The notes under the pieces were generated by a model that saw only the letters and a program-made list of their open reading frames with translations, made no database searches and was not told the origin of the DNA. Below, in pieces: positions 1-6,006 of a DNA stretch of 6,366 bases (within the stretch, counting starts at the first letter, position 1; each line of letters opens with the position of its first letter). The DNA is taken from positions 1 through 6,366 of the forward strand of contig SLBE01000096.1 of NCBI GenBank assembly GCA_007126465.1, given 5' to 3'. Position numbers and translations under genes: made by a program. This stretch comes from Syntrophomonadaceae bacterium (GTDB lineage: Bacteria > Bacillota > Dethiobacteria > DTU022).

Positions 1-150
1 AGTGGCGAGTTATTTAACACGGCTGCTCCATCACTCGATCTGGGAATTGAAGCTGTCATAGCGATAATATTAGCAGCTTACTCTTGGAAGTGGATGAATG
101 ACCCAGTCAAGCTTTTGAACTCCGGCCGTTCTTTCGTCTTTCCAGGTTAA
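1..150 (+). CDS. C-terminal end of a probable membrane transporter (partial)
   Basis: Frame 1 is open from the first base to a TAA at 148-150 and gives 49 residues, so only the end of the gene lies in the window. The fragment has one hydrophobic stretch (about residues 15-30, around IEAVIAIILAAYSW), followed by a short polar tail (KWMNDPVKLLNSGR) and the end FVFPG. One last transmembrane helix with a brief cytoplasmic-looking tail is typical of permeases, but I cannot name the family. It lies upstream of a PucR-type regulator. It is separated from it by 324 bp that include a strong promoter, so it is probably not in the same transcription unit. The short length is the main reason for caution. 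Confidence 0.5.
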   Translation, partial: SGELFNTAAPSLDLGIEAVIAIILAAYSWKWMNDPVKLLNSGRSFVFPG

Positions 151-246
151 ATTAGACCGGTAGAATGTCTGTTACTTCCCCAAGTTCTGCTGGGTAGTGC
201 AGTTAAGGCAGGGAGAATCAGGAACAGAAGGGGTGTTTTGTGTAGT

Positions 247-276
247 TTGACATTGTTTGAAAATAAAAAGTATAAT
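247..276 (+). promoter_or_regulatory. Consensus sigma-A (sigma-70) type promoter for the PucR-family gene
   Basis: TTGACA at 247-252 and TATAAT at 271-276 are both exact matches to the housekeeping hexamers, separated by 18 bp, within the usual 16-19. The spacer is A-rich at its downstream end. Transcription would begin near 283, giving a leader of about 190 nt before the ATG at 475. The next gene in this direction is the PucR-type regulator. A promoter this close to consensus suggests steady transcription unless something acts on the leader or a repressor blocks it. The call rests on pattern only. Confidence 0.72.
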
Positions 277-396
277 TACGTAGAAGCGACATTAAAAATT
301 ATTTCACATATATTCATATTAATTAAAGTGGCTTTCCATATTATGATTTTAAACCTGAGTGGACTCAATTATAACTATTTCAGCACCAGCAGAAAC

Positions 397-412
397 CTGT
401 TACCCTGAACAG
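397..412. repeat. Short inverted repeat CTGTT-N6-AACAG in the regulator leader
   Basis: Arms CTGTT (397-401) and AACAG (408-412) flank ACCCTG. The repeat lies about 115 nt downstream of the predicted transcription start and 63 nt before the regulator ATG. It could be a weak RNA hairpin or an autoregulatory site. Five-base arms occur often by chance, and it does not match the repeat at 2259-2275. Confidence 0.2.
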
Positions 413-474
413 TTCAAATCTTAAGTCCGCTTGCAAATAAGGTTTTAGTAAAAGAACAGGCAGGTTAAGTTGTC

Positions 475-2175
475 ATGGCCATAACCGTTAGAGAAGCACT
501 GAAAATAGGGCGGCTATCTGAAGCCCAGGTTCTGGCCGGCAGCGCCGGGTTGGACCGGGAAATTCGTGCTGTAGATATTATTGACGTTCCTGATGCAGCA
601 ATCTGGTTCCAGCAGGATTCTTTGCTTTCCACTACATTTTACGCCCTGAAAGATAATATAGATGCCCAGCTGAAAATGCTGGATGATATACATGCCTGCG
701 GCGGTGCCGGCCTGATCATCTTCTCCCCGGAACGCTATATCACCCATATTGATCAACGCTTGATCCAGAAAGCAGATCAAATCAGCCTGCCTCTTTTGCA
801 GATGCCGGATTGCTCCTACATCGATGTAATTGTTCCTATCATGAGCCAGATTTTAGATAAGCAGGTTAAAGCCCTGGAATATGCCCGCGAAGTCCATAGC
901 ATGATGACTCAAATGGTTCTCAGGGGAAAAAGCCTGCAGGAACTGCTATCTTCCATGGCTTCACTGCTAAATAAACCGATCTTAATGGCCGATGCGGAAC
1001 TTTTACTGCAGCATGCTGCCCTGCCTCCCGGGGCAAGCTGCTCCGCGCCCCTGGCCATGCAGTGGCAGAAAAATGTAACTCCCCTGCTGCTGGAAGACTT
1101 CTATCCCCGCAAGCTTCTCAAGAAAATGGTCCAGGATAAAAAACCTGCTTACTGCCACTATAGTAGTGCTGATAGGATGATGCACGACTTTTTCTTCCCC
1201 ATCATCGCCGGTGATAATTTTTACGGAGCCTTGATAGTACCGAACCTGGAAGATGAACTTGATAAGGAAAAAACCACTACCCTGGAAGCGGGAGCAATAG
1301 CTATTGCTTTAGATACCCTTAAAGAGAAAGCAATACGGGAGGCCGAACATAAAAGTGAACGTGATTTTTACAACGAACTCTTGCTGGGCAACCTGAAAAG
1401 CAGGGATAATATTACTTCTCAGGCCCGGCAGTACGGATTGGATGCTTCCGGCAGTTATTACGTAATGCTGACAGAAATCAATAAGGAAGAACTTTACCGG
1501 GATAAAACAGCTGTCAGTAGCCCCGTTTTGAACAAAGATAGTATCGAGCGAAAGTTACACCGCCTGCTTAACTATGCCCTGGAAAAAGTAGGGGCAACAG
1601 GCACGGTAATTGACACCCTGGGCAGTATTGTAACCCTGATCCGTCTCCCTGAAAAACAAAAAATGGAACCTGCCCATGCTTACGGCAAAGATCTAATGCT
1701 TAAGTTAAGAGGTTACCTCAGTGAACATATGCCTGATCTGCCATTATACATGGCTGTTGGAGATTATTGTGCAGATATTGAAAGAATTAACACCGGCTAC
1801 ATGGAAGCCTGGGAAACAATTGATCTGGGCAAAAAAATCTATAAAACGGATTTTGCTCTTTCCTATTCCGACATGGCTCCTTATCATTTAGTTAAACGCT
1901 TTCTGGCTACTACCGGAAGCGCTGAACTTTATGAACGAATATTAGCCCCTCTCCTCCACTATGACCGCCAAAAAGGGGGCGAACTGGCAAAGACCCTGGA
2001 AACATACCTGGAATGCAACTTCTCTAGAACCAGGACTGCCGAAAGACTTCACCTGCATCGCAACTCCCTTAACTACCGGCTGCAAAAGATCGAAGAACTA
2101 CTGGGAAGAGAACTCGACAGCCTTGACCCTTTTCCTATTTTACTGGCTTCAATCAGCCGACGCATTAACGGCTAA
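475..2175 (+). CDS. PucR-family transcriptional regulator
   Basis: This 566-residue protein has the layout of PucR-type regulators. Residues about 4-125 match the PucR N-terminal domain (starting ITVREALKIG, with AGSAGLDREIRAVDIIDVPDA). A GAF-like sensing region follows at about 150-290 (FFFPIIAGDNFYGALIVP), then a region resembling the degenerate GGDEF-like domain at about 300-440. The C-terminal PucR helix-turn-helix is at about 493-560, with the hallmark LHLHRNSLNYRLQKI at 525-539. The start is supported because the N-terminal domain begins within a few residues of this ATG; the ribosome binding site (AGG at 462-464) is weak. Family members are often activators of nearby catabolic genes and respond to small molecules. 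Here the gene precedes a ferredoxin/AOR/alcohol dehydrogenase cluster on the same strand, so control of that cluster is the simplest inference. The name comes from purine use in Bacillus, but nothing here points to purines. The ligand is unknown. Confidence 0.93.
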   Translation: MAITVREALKIGRLSEAQVLAGSAGLDREIRAVDIIDVPDAAIWFQQDSLLSTTFYALKDNIDAQLKMLDDIHACGGAGLIIFSPERYITHIDQRLIQKADQISLPLLQMPDCSYIDVIVPIMSQILDKQVKALEYAREVHSMMTQMVLRGKSLQELLSSMASLLNKPILMADAELLLQHAALPPGASCSAPLAMQWQKNVTPLLLEDFYPRKLLKKMVQDKKPAYCHYSSADRMMHDFFFPIIAGDNFYGALIVPNLEDELDKEKTTTLEAGAIAIALDTLKEKAIREAEHKSERDFYNELLLGNLKSRDNITSQARQYGLDASGSYYVMLTEINKEELYRDKTAVSSPVLNKDSIERKLHRLLNYALEKVGATGTVIDTLGSIVTLIRLPEKQKMEPAHAYGKDLMLKLRGYLSEHMPDLPLYMAVGDYCADIERINTGYMEAWETIDLGKKIYKTDFALSYSDMAPYHLVKRFLATTGSAELYERILAPLLHYDRQKGGELAKTLETYLECNFSRTRTAERLHLHRNSLNYRLQKIEELLGRELDSLDPFPILLASISRRING

Positions 2176-2191
2176 ACCCTCTTAATCCCCG

Positions 2192-2218
2192 CTCTGCATT
2201 GACAGAGAAGCTTTATTT
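2192..2218 (+). terminator. Weak hairpin after the regulator gene, possible terminator
   Basis: CTCTG (2192-2196) pairs with CAGAG (2203-2207) around the six-base loop CATTGA. It is followed by AAGCTTTATTTA rather than a clean T-run. It begins 17 nt after the regulator stop codon, where a terminator would be expected. The short stem and interrupted T-tract make it weak, and partial read-through into the ferredoxin gene is possible. Confidence 0.25.
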
Positions 2219-2245
2219 AGATCAACGGTTTACAGATTTGAATCA

Positions 2246-2275
2246 GCACATCATTTAATTGTGCAAAACGCACAA
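2246..2275. promoter_or_regulatory. Candidate operator: TTGTGC-N5-GCACAA with an extra GCACA half-site
   Basis: TTGTGC (2259-2264) and GCACAA (2270-2275) form a perfect 6+6 inverted repeat around AAAAC. A third copy of the half-site, GCACA at 2246-2250, makes another inverted repeat with TGTGC at 2260-2264 (spacer 9). The site is 111 bp before the ferredoxin ATG and 83 bp after the regulator stop. That is a fitting place for an activator or repressor of the ferredoxin/AOR/dehydrogenase operon. I see no strong -35/-10 pair between it and the ferredoxin gene, which suits activator-dependent transcription. The repeat was not found elsewhere in the window. The PucR-type protein is the obvious candidate binder, by adjacency only. 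Confidence 0.5.
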
Positions 2276-2386
2276 ATGCATCTCTATGATTCTCCTCTTT
2301 TAACAAAGGATATTTCTGCGAAAAATTTAAATAGCCTAACAGTTGTCTAAATTAGCCCATCTTTATAAACGAGAGAGAGGACTGCC

Positions 2387-2809
2387 ATGAAATACCTGAG
2401 AGGCGTTTTTGATCTATGCACCGGCTGTGAAGCCTGCCTGCTGGCCTGTTCGAGCCGGGCAGCCGGAGGATACAGCCCGCGTGCAGCCAGATTGAAGATT
2501 TTAAAAGAAAAAGAAAATATTATTAACCGCCCCCTTGTTTGCACTCAGTGTGAAAATCCTTTTTGTTTGAATTCCTGTCCGGTTGAAGCCATCACCAAAG
2601 ATGAGAAGAGTGGGGTGGTCCTAATTGACAAAGGAATATGCACCTCCTGCGGAAACTGCCTGACAGCCTGCCCGGATAAGATGATCATATGGGACCAGAA
2701 CGGAAAAGCAGACAAGTGCGATCTCTGCGAAGGAAATCCACTCTGCGTGCAGTACTGCGTGCCGGGGGCTTTGAGAATTACAGAAAAGGTGGAGGTGGCC
2801 GGCGGGTGA
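2387..2809 (+). CDS. Four-cluster [4Fe-4S] ferredoxin-like electron transfer subunit
   Basis: This 140-residue cytoplasmic protein has 16 cysteines in four groups: C11/C14/C17/C21, C52/C55/C60/C64, C85/C88/C91/C95 and C111/C114/C120/C124. That is the DmsB/HycB/NrfC-type pattern that binds four [4Fe-4S] clusters, with groups 1 and 4, and 2 and 3, normally sharing ligands. No signal peptide or membrane segment is seen. The start is supported by GAGG at 2377-2380, six bases before the ATG, and by the first cysteine motif at residue 11. The stop overlaps the AOR start by four bases, which indicates translational coupling. The same pairing is known in the tungsten AOR of Aromatoleum, whose small subunit AorA is a four-cluster protein. 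The likely role is to carry electrons between the AOR and a cellular ferredoxin or another partner. All 16 cysteines are present. A two-subunit complex is inferred from gene order, not shown. Confidence 0.95.
   Translation: MKYLRGVFDLCTGCEACLLACSSRAAGGYSPRAARLKILKEKENIINRPLVCTQCENPFCLNSCPVEAITKDEKSGVVLIDKGICTSCGNCLTACPDKMIIWDQNGKADKCDLCEGNPLCVQYCVPGALRITEKVEVAGG
2787..2797 (+). promoter_or_regulatory. Ribosome binding site for the AOR gene, inside the ferredoxin gene
   Basis: A purine-rich AGGTGGAGGTG lies in the last codons of the ferredoxin gene, with its GGAGG core at 2791-2795, ten bases before GTG at 2806. The alternative ATG at 2824 has only GGAGAG at 2817-2822, too close to act as a normal site. 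This favours the GTG start and coupled translation. Confidence 0.65.
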
Positions 2810-4677
2810 AGATATCGGAGAGCATGAAAAAGTTACTCTACATTGATCTGGACAAAAAGGAGGCATCGGAACTGGCAATTGATGCTCGACTGGAAGAATC
2901 TTTTATCGGGGGCAAAGGCTACGGAACCCGGATTCTATACGATCTTTTACCGGAAGGGTGCGATCCTCTTTCTCCGCAAAATCTGCTGATGTTTATGGCC
3001 GGCCCACTGACCGGGACCATCGCTCCGGCAATGCGCGGTTGCGTGGTAACCAAGTCACCCCTGACCGGCACTTTTAACGACTCATACTTTGGCGGCCATT
3101 TCGCCCAGGAAATTCGCTATTGCGGCTATGGTGGCATCATTATTGCCGGCAGGGCTGAAGAACCTAGTTACATCTGGCTTGAAAATGACAGTGTGGAAAT
3201 CCGCTCCGCAAAAGAAATATGGGGCCTCGATACCTTTGACACGGTGGAAAAACTGCGGCAGATTCACGATGACGATACAATTAAGACAGCCTGTATCGGC
3301 CCGGCCGGGGAAAAGATGGTCTCCTACGCCCTGATTAATTGTGAATATAACCGCCACGCTGGACGGGGTGGAACAGGTGCCGTTATGGGTTCAAAAAACT
3401 TGAAGGCCCTGGTTCTGCGGGGCAGCCAGGTTGTAACTCCGGCTGATCCGGTTGCCTTCGGCTCAGCTGTTGATCAAGCTTATCTGGAGTTGGCCCAGAG
3501 TGACGACATAAAAAACTTTAACAGTGAAGGCACTGCCGCCTCGATCGACTTTGCCAATGAGGAGCAGCTCCTGCCGACCCACAATTATTTTGATGGAGCC
3601 TTTGCAGATGCATCCGGCTTGAACTCTGTAGCACAGCGACAGCAGTTTTGGCTGCGAAACGTAGCCTGCGCCGGCTGCCCCATCGCCTGCGGCAAAATAG
3701 GAACGATCAGGAGAGGGCGACGCAAAGGACTGATTTCTGATGTTGTTGAATATGAAACAGCAGCGATGATCGGCAGCAATCTCGGCCTGGGTGATGTCAG
3801 GGAAGTCGCTTACCTGGTTAAAAAATGCGATGCCCTGGGGTTAGACGGCATGTCTGCCGGCGGAGTAGCCGGATTCGCGATTGAAGCTTTTCAAAAAGGA
3901 TTAATCAGCATAGAAGATACAGGTGGTTTAGAGTTAAAGTTCGGGGATACGGCCACAGTGGATTACATCCTGGACAGCGTTGCTTCCCGCACTGGCCTGG
4001 GCGATCTTTTAGCCAGGGGTGTGAGGGGTGCCGCCCGGGAACTTGGTAAAGAGGCAGAAGATTTTGCAGTCCACATTAAGGGCCTGGAAAGCCCGGCCTG
4101 GGGGCCACGCAGTGTACCGGGTATGGGCCTGGCCCTGGCTACTGCCGACCGTGGAGGCTGCCACCAGCGCGCTTTTCCCATACTCTATGAATTAGGCGGG
4201 GAATGGGAAGGCAAAGTGGTCGAACGCAATGCCATTGCAGGAAAGGCCAAGATTGTAGCCCACCTGCAAAACTACCTGGCTTCCCTCGATACCCTGGTTA
4301 AGTGTGACTTTGCCCAGTATGGCATTAGTGCAGAAACTTACTGCCGGATGCTTGGAGCAGCCCTGGGCCGCCCCTTTAATACCGCCATGCTGATGGAACT
4401 GGGTGATAGAGTTTGGAACCAGGGCCGGCTCTTTAACCTGCGTGAAGGAATTACCCGGGCCGATGACAATCTCCCCAGGCGCTTCACCGAAGAACCTCTG
4501 CCCGAGGGGCCGCATCAAGGAGAGAAGATTTCTAAAGATCAGTTGGAACTGATGTTGGACGAATATTATAGTGCCCGGGGATGGGACTTAGAGGGCCGCC
4601 CCACGGAAGAAACCCTGGATCGCCTGGGTTTGCATGACATGACGGCTCTGGTTAAAGTGTTAATTTTTAATCAGTAA
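2806..4677 (+). CDS. Aldehyde:ferredoxin oxidoreductase family protein (tungsten/molybdenum-pterin enzyme)
   Basis: This 623-residue cytoplasmic enzyme would oxidise aldehydes to carboxylic acids, or reduce acids, at a bis-pyranopterin tungsten (or molybdenum) centre, passing electrons through one [4Fe-4S] cluster. The N-terminal AOR domain (about 10-205) shows GGKGYGTRILYDLLPEG and AGRGGTGAVMGSKNLKA (185-201). The cluster motif is C288-x2-C291-x3-C295, with the fourth ligand probably C500. The first pterin-binding motif is D342-A-L-G-L-D347. The YET near residue 317 and H453 in RGGCH sit where the Pyrococcus furiosus enzyme has its catalytic Glu313 and His448 (placed by eye). From the GTG start, the first three cysteines have the same numbers as in that enzyme, and the length is close to its 605 residues. 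The second pterin motif reads D495-T-L-V-K-C500 instead of DxxGLC. A start at 2689 would run through the ferredoxin gene and is rejected; ATG 2824 is possible. The alcohol dehydrogenase downstream suggests acid-aldehyde-alcohol interconversion. A BamB-like or other AOR paralogue cannot be excluded, and the substrate is unknown. Confidence 0.96.
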   Translation: MKISESMKKLLYIDLDKKEASELAIDARLEESFIGGKGYGTRILYDLLPEGCDPLSPQNLLMFMAGPLTGTIAPAMRGCVVTKSPLTGTFNDSYFGGHFAQEIRYCGYGGIIIAGRAEEPSYIWLENDSVEIRSAKEIWGLDTFDTVEKLRQIHDDDTIKTACIGPAGEKMVSYALINCEYNRHAGRGGTGAVMGSKNLKALVLRGSQVVTPADPVAFGSAVDQAYLELAQSDDIKNFNSEGTAASIDFANEEQLLPTHNYFDGAFADASGLNSVAQRQQFWLRNVACAGCPIACGKIGTIRRGRRKGLISDVVEYETAAMIGSNLGLGDVREVAYLVKKCDALGLDGMSAGGVAGFAIEAFQKGLISIEDTGGLELKFGDTATVDYILDSVASRTGLGDLLARGVRGAARELGKEAEDFAVHIKGLESPAWGPRSVPGMGLALATADRGGCHQRAFPILYELGGEWEGKVVERNAIAGKAKIVAHLQNYLASLDTLVKCDFAQYGISAETYCRMLGAALGRPFNTAMLMELGDRVWNQGRLFNLREGITRADDNLPRRFTEEPLPEGPHQGEKISKDQLELMLDEYYSARGWDLEGRPTEETLDRLGLHDMTALVKVLIFNQ

Positions 4678-4717
4678 GCGTGCATATATTAGCCATTAAA
4701 ACATACTGCAGATCGTT

Positions 4718-4726
4718 AAAGGAGGG
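4718..4726 (+). promoter_or_regulatory. Strong ribosome binding site for the alcohol dehydrogenase
   Basis: AAAGGAGGG lies eight bases before ATG at 4735, close to ideal complementarity to the 16S rRNA end. It decides the start: a TTG at 4729 in the same frame would be only two bases from this site, too close. I see no clear promoter or terminator in the 57-bp gap after the AOR gene, so the dehydrogenase is probably co-transcribed but translated independently. Confidence 0.8.
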
Positions 4727-4734
4727 CTTTGCCG

Positions 4735-5904
4735 ATGAAAGATTTACAAAAACTGCACTACTTTGAAGTACCCACGGTTATGAAGCACGGACTCGGCGCT
4801 GTAAAATACCTGCCGGGTGAACTGGCGCTGTTGGGAGTAAAAAAACCTCTGCTGGTGACCGACCAGGGCGTTATTAAGGCCGGCCTGCTCGACAGTGTCA
4901 TAAAACCGCTACAAGAAAGTTCCATAAACTATGTTCTTTACGATGAAGTTGTTTTTAACCCACCCCTTGCTACTGTGGCCAGGGGTACTGAAAAATATCA
5001 GCAGGAAGGTTGCGATGGATTGGTGGCCTTAGGCGGCGGCAGCGCCATGGACGCAGCCAAAGCTATCGGGGTGGAAATTGCCCACGGTGAACCGGTTCTG
5101 GAATACGAATGCGCCGAAGGGAAAAAAGAGCTGTGCAATCGCATTCCTCCCCTGGTCTGCATTCCGACAACAGCGGGAACCGGCAGTGAAGTTACCCTGT
5201 GGGCGGTAATAACCGATCCGGAGCGGGAATATAAGTTTAATTGCGGTGGGCCTCTCATTGCCGCGCACCTGGCCCTGGTTGATCCCCTGCTGCACTTATC
5301 GATGCCGGCTGAAATAACAGCAGGAACAGGCATGGATGCCTTATGTCATGCTATCGAGTGTTATACCTGCGCCTATGCCCAGCCGCAAACCGATGCTGTG
5401 GCGTTGCTGGCTATCGAGTATGCCGGCAAATACCTGCGCCGGGCTGTTGCTTACGGACAGGACGTGGAAGCCCGTTATCACATGGCCATGAGCTCTTTGC
5501 TGGCCGGTCTTTCCTACGGCAGCGAAAGTGCGGGAGCGGTTCATGCCATGACCCAGACCATGGGAGGAATATTTCCCGTCCATCATGGTATTGCCGTTGG
5601 TGCAACCCTGGTCCCGGTTATGGAATATAACTGGCTGGGTGAACCGGCCAAGTATGCCCGTATTGCCCTGGCCCTGGGCAAACCGGTCATCGGCATGAGC
5701 GAAAGAGAGGCTGCCCTACTCGCAGTTGAAGCGGTCCGGGAGCTGGCTGAAGACATCGGCATCCCGCGTCTCAAGGAGCTGGGCATTAAAGAAACGGATA
5801 TTTCCCGCCTGGCAGAAGAAGCATTTAAGGATCCGCAGACTATTGGTAACCCGCGGGACCTGACTGTAGAATCTTACGAGCAGATCTACCGCCGTGCTCT
5901 TTAA
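4735..5904 (+). CDS. Iron-containing (group III) alcohol dehydrogenase
   Basis: This 389-residue cytoplasmic enzyme would interconvert alcohols and aldehydes with NAD(P)H. The N-terminal Rossmann-like half carries GGGSAMD (100-106), the dinucleotide pyrophosphate-binding motif, and PTTAGTGSEV (144-153). The C-terminal helical half holds the metal ligands expected for the family: D201 and H205 in GMDALCHAIE, H270 in VHAM and H284 in VHHGIA. Length matches the usual 380-400 residues. The position that is a second histidine in FucO-type enzymes (H267, four residues after H263) is Gln274 here. The gene follows the AOR gene by 57 bp with its own strong ribosome binding site. This suggests it supplies aldehyde to, or takes aldehyde from, the AOR. 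The substrate cannot be told from sequence; candidates include short aliphatic alcohols, diols and aromatic alcohols. No disruption is seen. Confidence 0.95.
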   Translation: MKDLQKLHYFEVPTVMKHGLGAVKYLPGELALLGVKKPLLVTDQGVIKAGLLDSVIKPLQESSINYVLYDEVVFNPPLATVARGTEKYQQEGCDGLVALGGGSAMDAAKAIGVEIAHGEPVLEYECAEGKKELCNRIPPLVCIPTTAGTGSEVTLWAVITDPEREYKFNCGGPLIAAHLALVDPLLHLSMPAEITAGTGMDALCHAIECYTCAYAQPQTDAVALLAIEYAGKYLRRAVAYGQDVEARYHMAMSSLLAGLSYGSESAGAVHAMTQTMGGIFPVHHGIAVGATLVPVMEYNWLGEPAKYARIALALGKPVIGMSEREAALLAVEAVRELAEDIGIPRLKELGIKETDISRLAEEAFKDPQTIGNPRDLTVESYEQIYRRAL

Positions 5905-5994
5905 GTGAAAGGTACAACAGAAAAAAAGCTTGACCGGCTCTATACTTTGTTCCGATTGTTGTGTAATATGACAATAATCAAATAAATTTAAAGC

Positions 5995-6000
5995 AGGTGA
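5995..6000 (+). promoter_or_regulatory. Ribosome binding site pointing to a CTG (or lost ATG) start
   Basis: AGGTGA at 5995-6000 is followed after six bases by CTG at 6007, in frame with the nucleotidyltransferase-like ORF. No ATG or GTG lies in that frame between the stop at 5998-6000 and the TTG at 6037. The spacing is what one would expect if the codon at 6007 were or had been the start. Confidence 0.4.
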
Positions 6001-6006
6001 TTCAAG

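Larger units (their letters stand above)
151..474. other. 324-bp intergenic region, AT-rich in its middle part
   Basis: I see no convincing gene here. The stretch contains a consensus promoter at 247-276, an AT-rich section at about 260-350, a short inverted repeat at 397-412, and a weak ribosome binding site just before the regulator start. I see no strong terminator for the upstream gene; no GC-rich hairpin followed by a T-run is visible. A 21-codon ATG frame at 343-408 lacks a good ribosome binding site and was not accepted. Confidence 0.7.

Noticed and set aside
319..326. TTAATTAA palindrome
   Set aside because: An eight-base AT palindrome in an AT-rich region is expected by chance and has no partner elsewhere.
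343..408. 21-codon ATG reading frame in the regulator leader
   Set aside because: No ribosome binding site at proper distance and no recognisable sequence; short frames like this are expected by chance.
1961..2185. Forward frame overlapping the 3' end of the regulator gene
   Set aside because: The regulator frame here encodes the conserved PucR helix-turn-helix, so the alternate frame is a by-product.
2343..2369. Possible promoter TTGTCT-N15-TATAAA just before the ferredoxin gene
   Set aside because: The spacer is too short, and transcription would begin at or within the ribosome binding site, leaving almost no leader.
2689..2805. Upstream extension of the AOR reading frame to an ATG at 2689
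   Set aside because: This part lies inside the ferredoxin gene, overlaps its fourth cysteine group, and translates to an unlike-protein arginine-rich stretch. The GTG at 2806 has a good ribosome binding site and gives family-typical N-terminus and cysteine numbering.
4192..4518. Long reverse-strand frames opposite the AOR gene (also 3963-4181, 3585-3779 and 3082-3357)
   Set aside because: They lie entirely opposite a well-supported gene, have no ribosome binding site I can see, and are low-complexity or atypical in composition.
4729..4734. TTG start for the alcohol dehydrogenase
   Set aside because: It lies two bases after the ribosome binding site, too close, whereas ATG 4735 has ideal eight-base spacing.
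4998..5333. Reverse-strand frames opposite the alcohol dehydrogenase (also 5341-5605 and 5583-5786)
   Set aside because: They are shadows of the strongly supported forward gene; several overlap one another in different frames.
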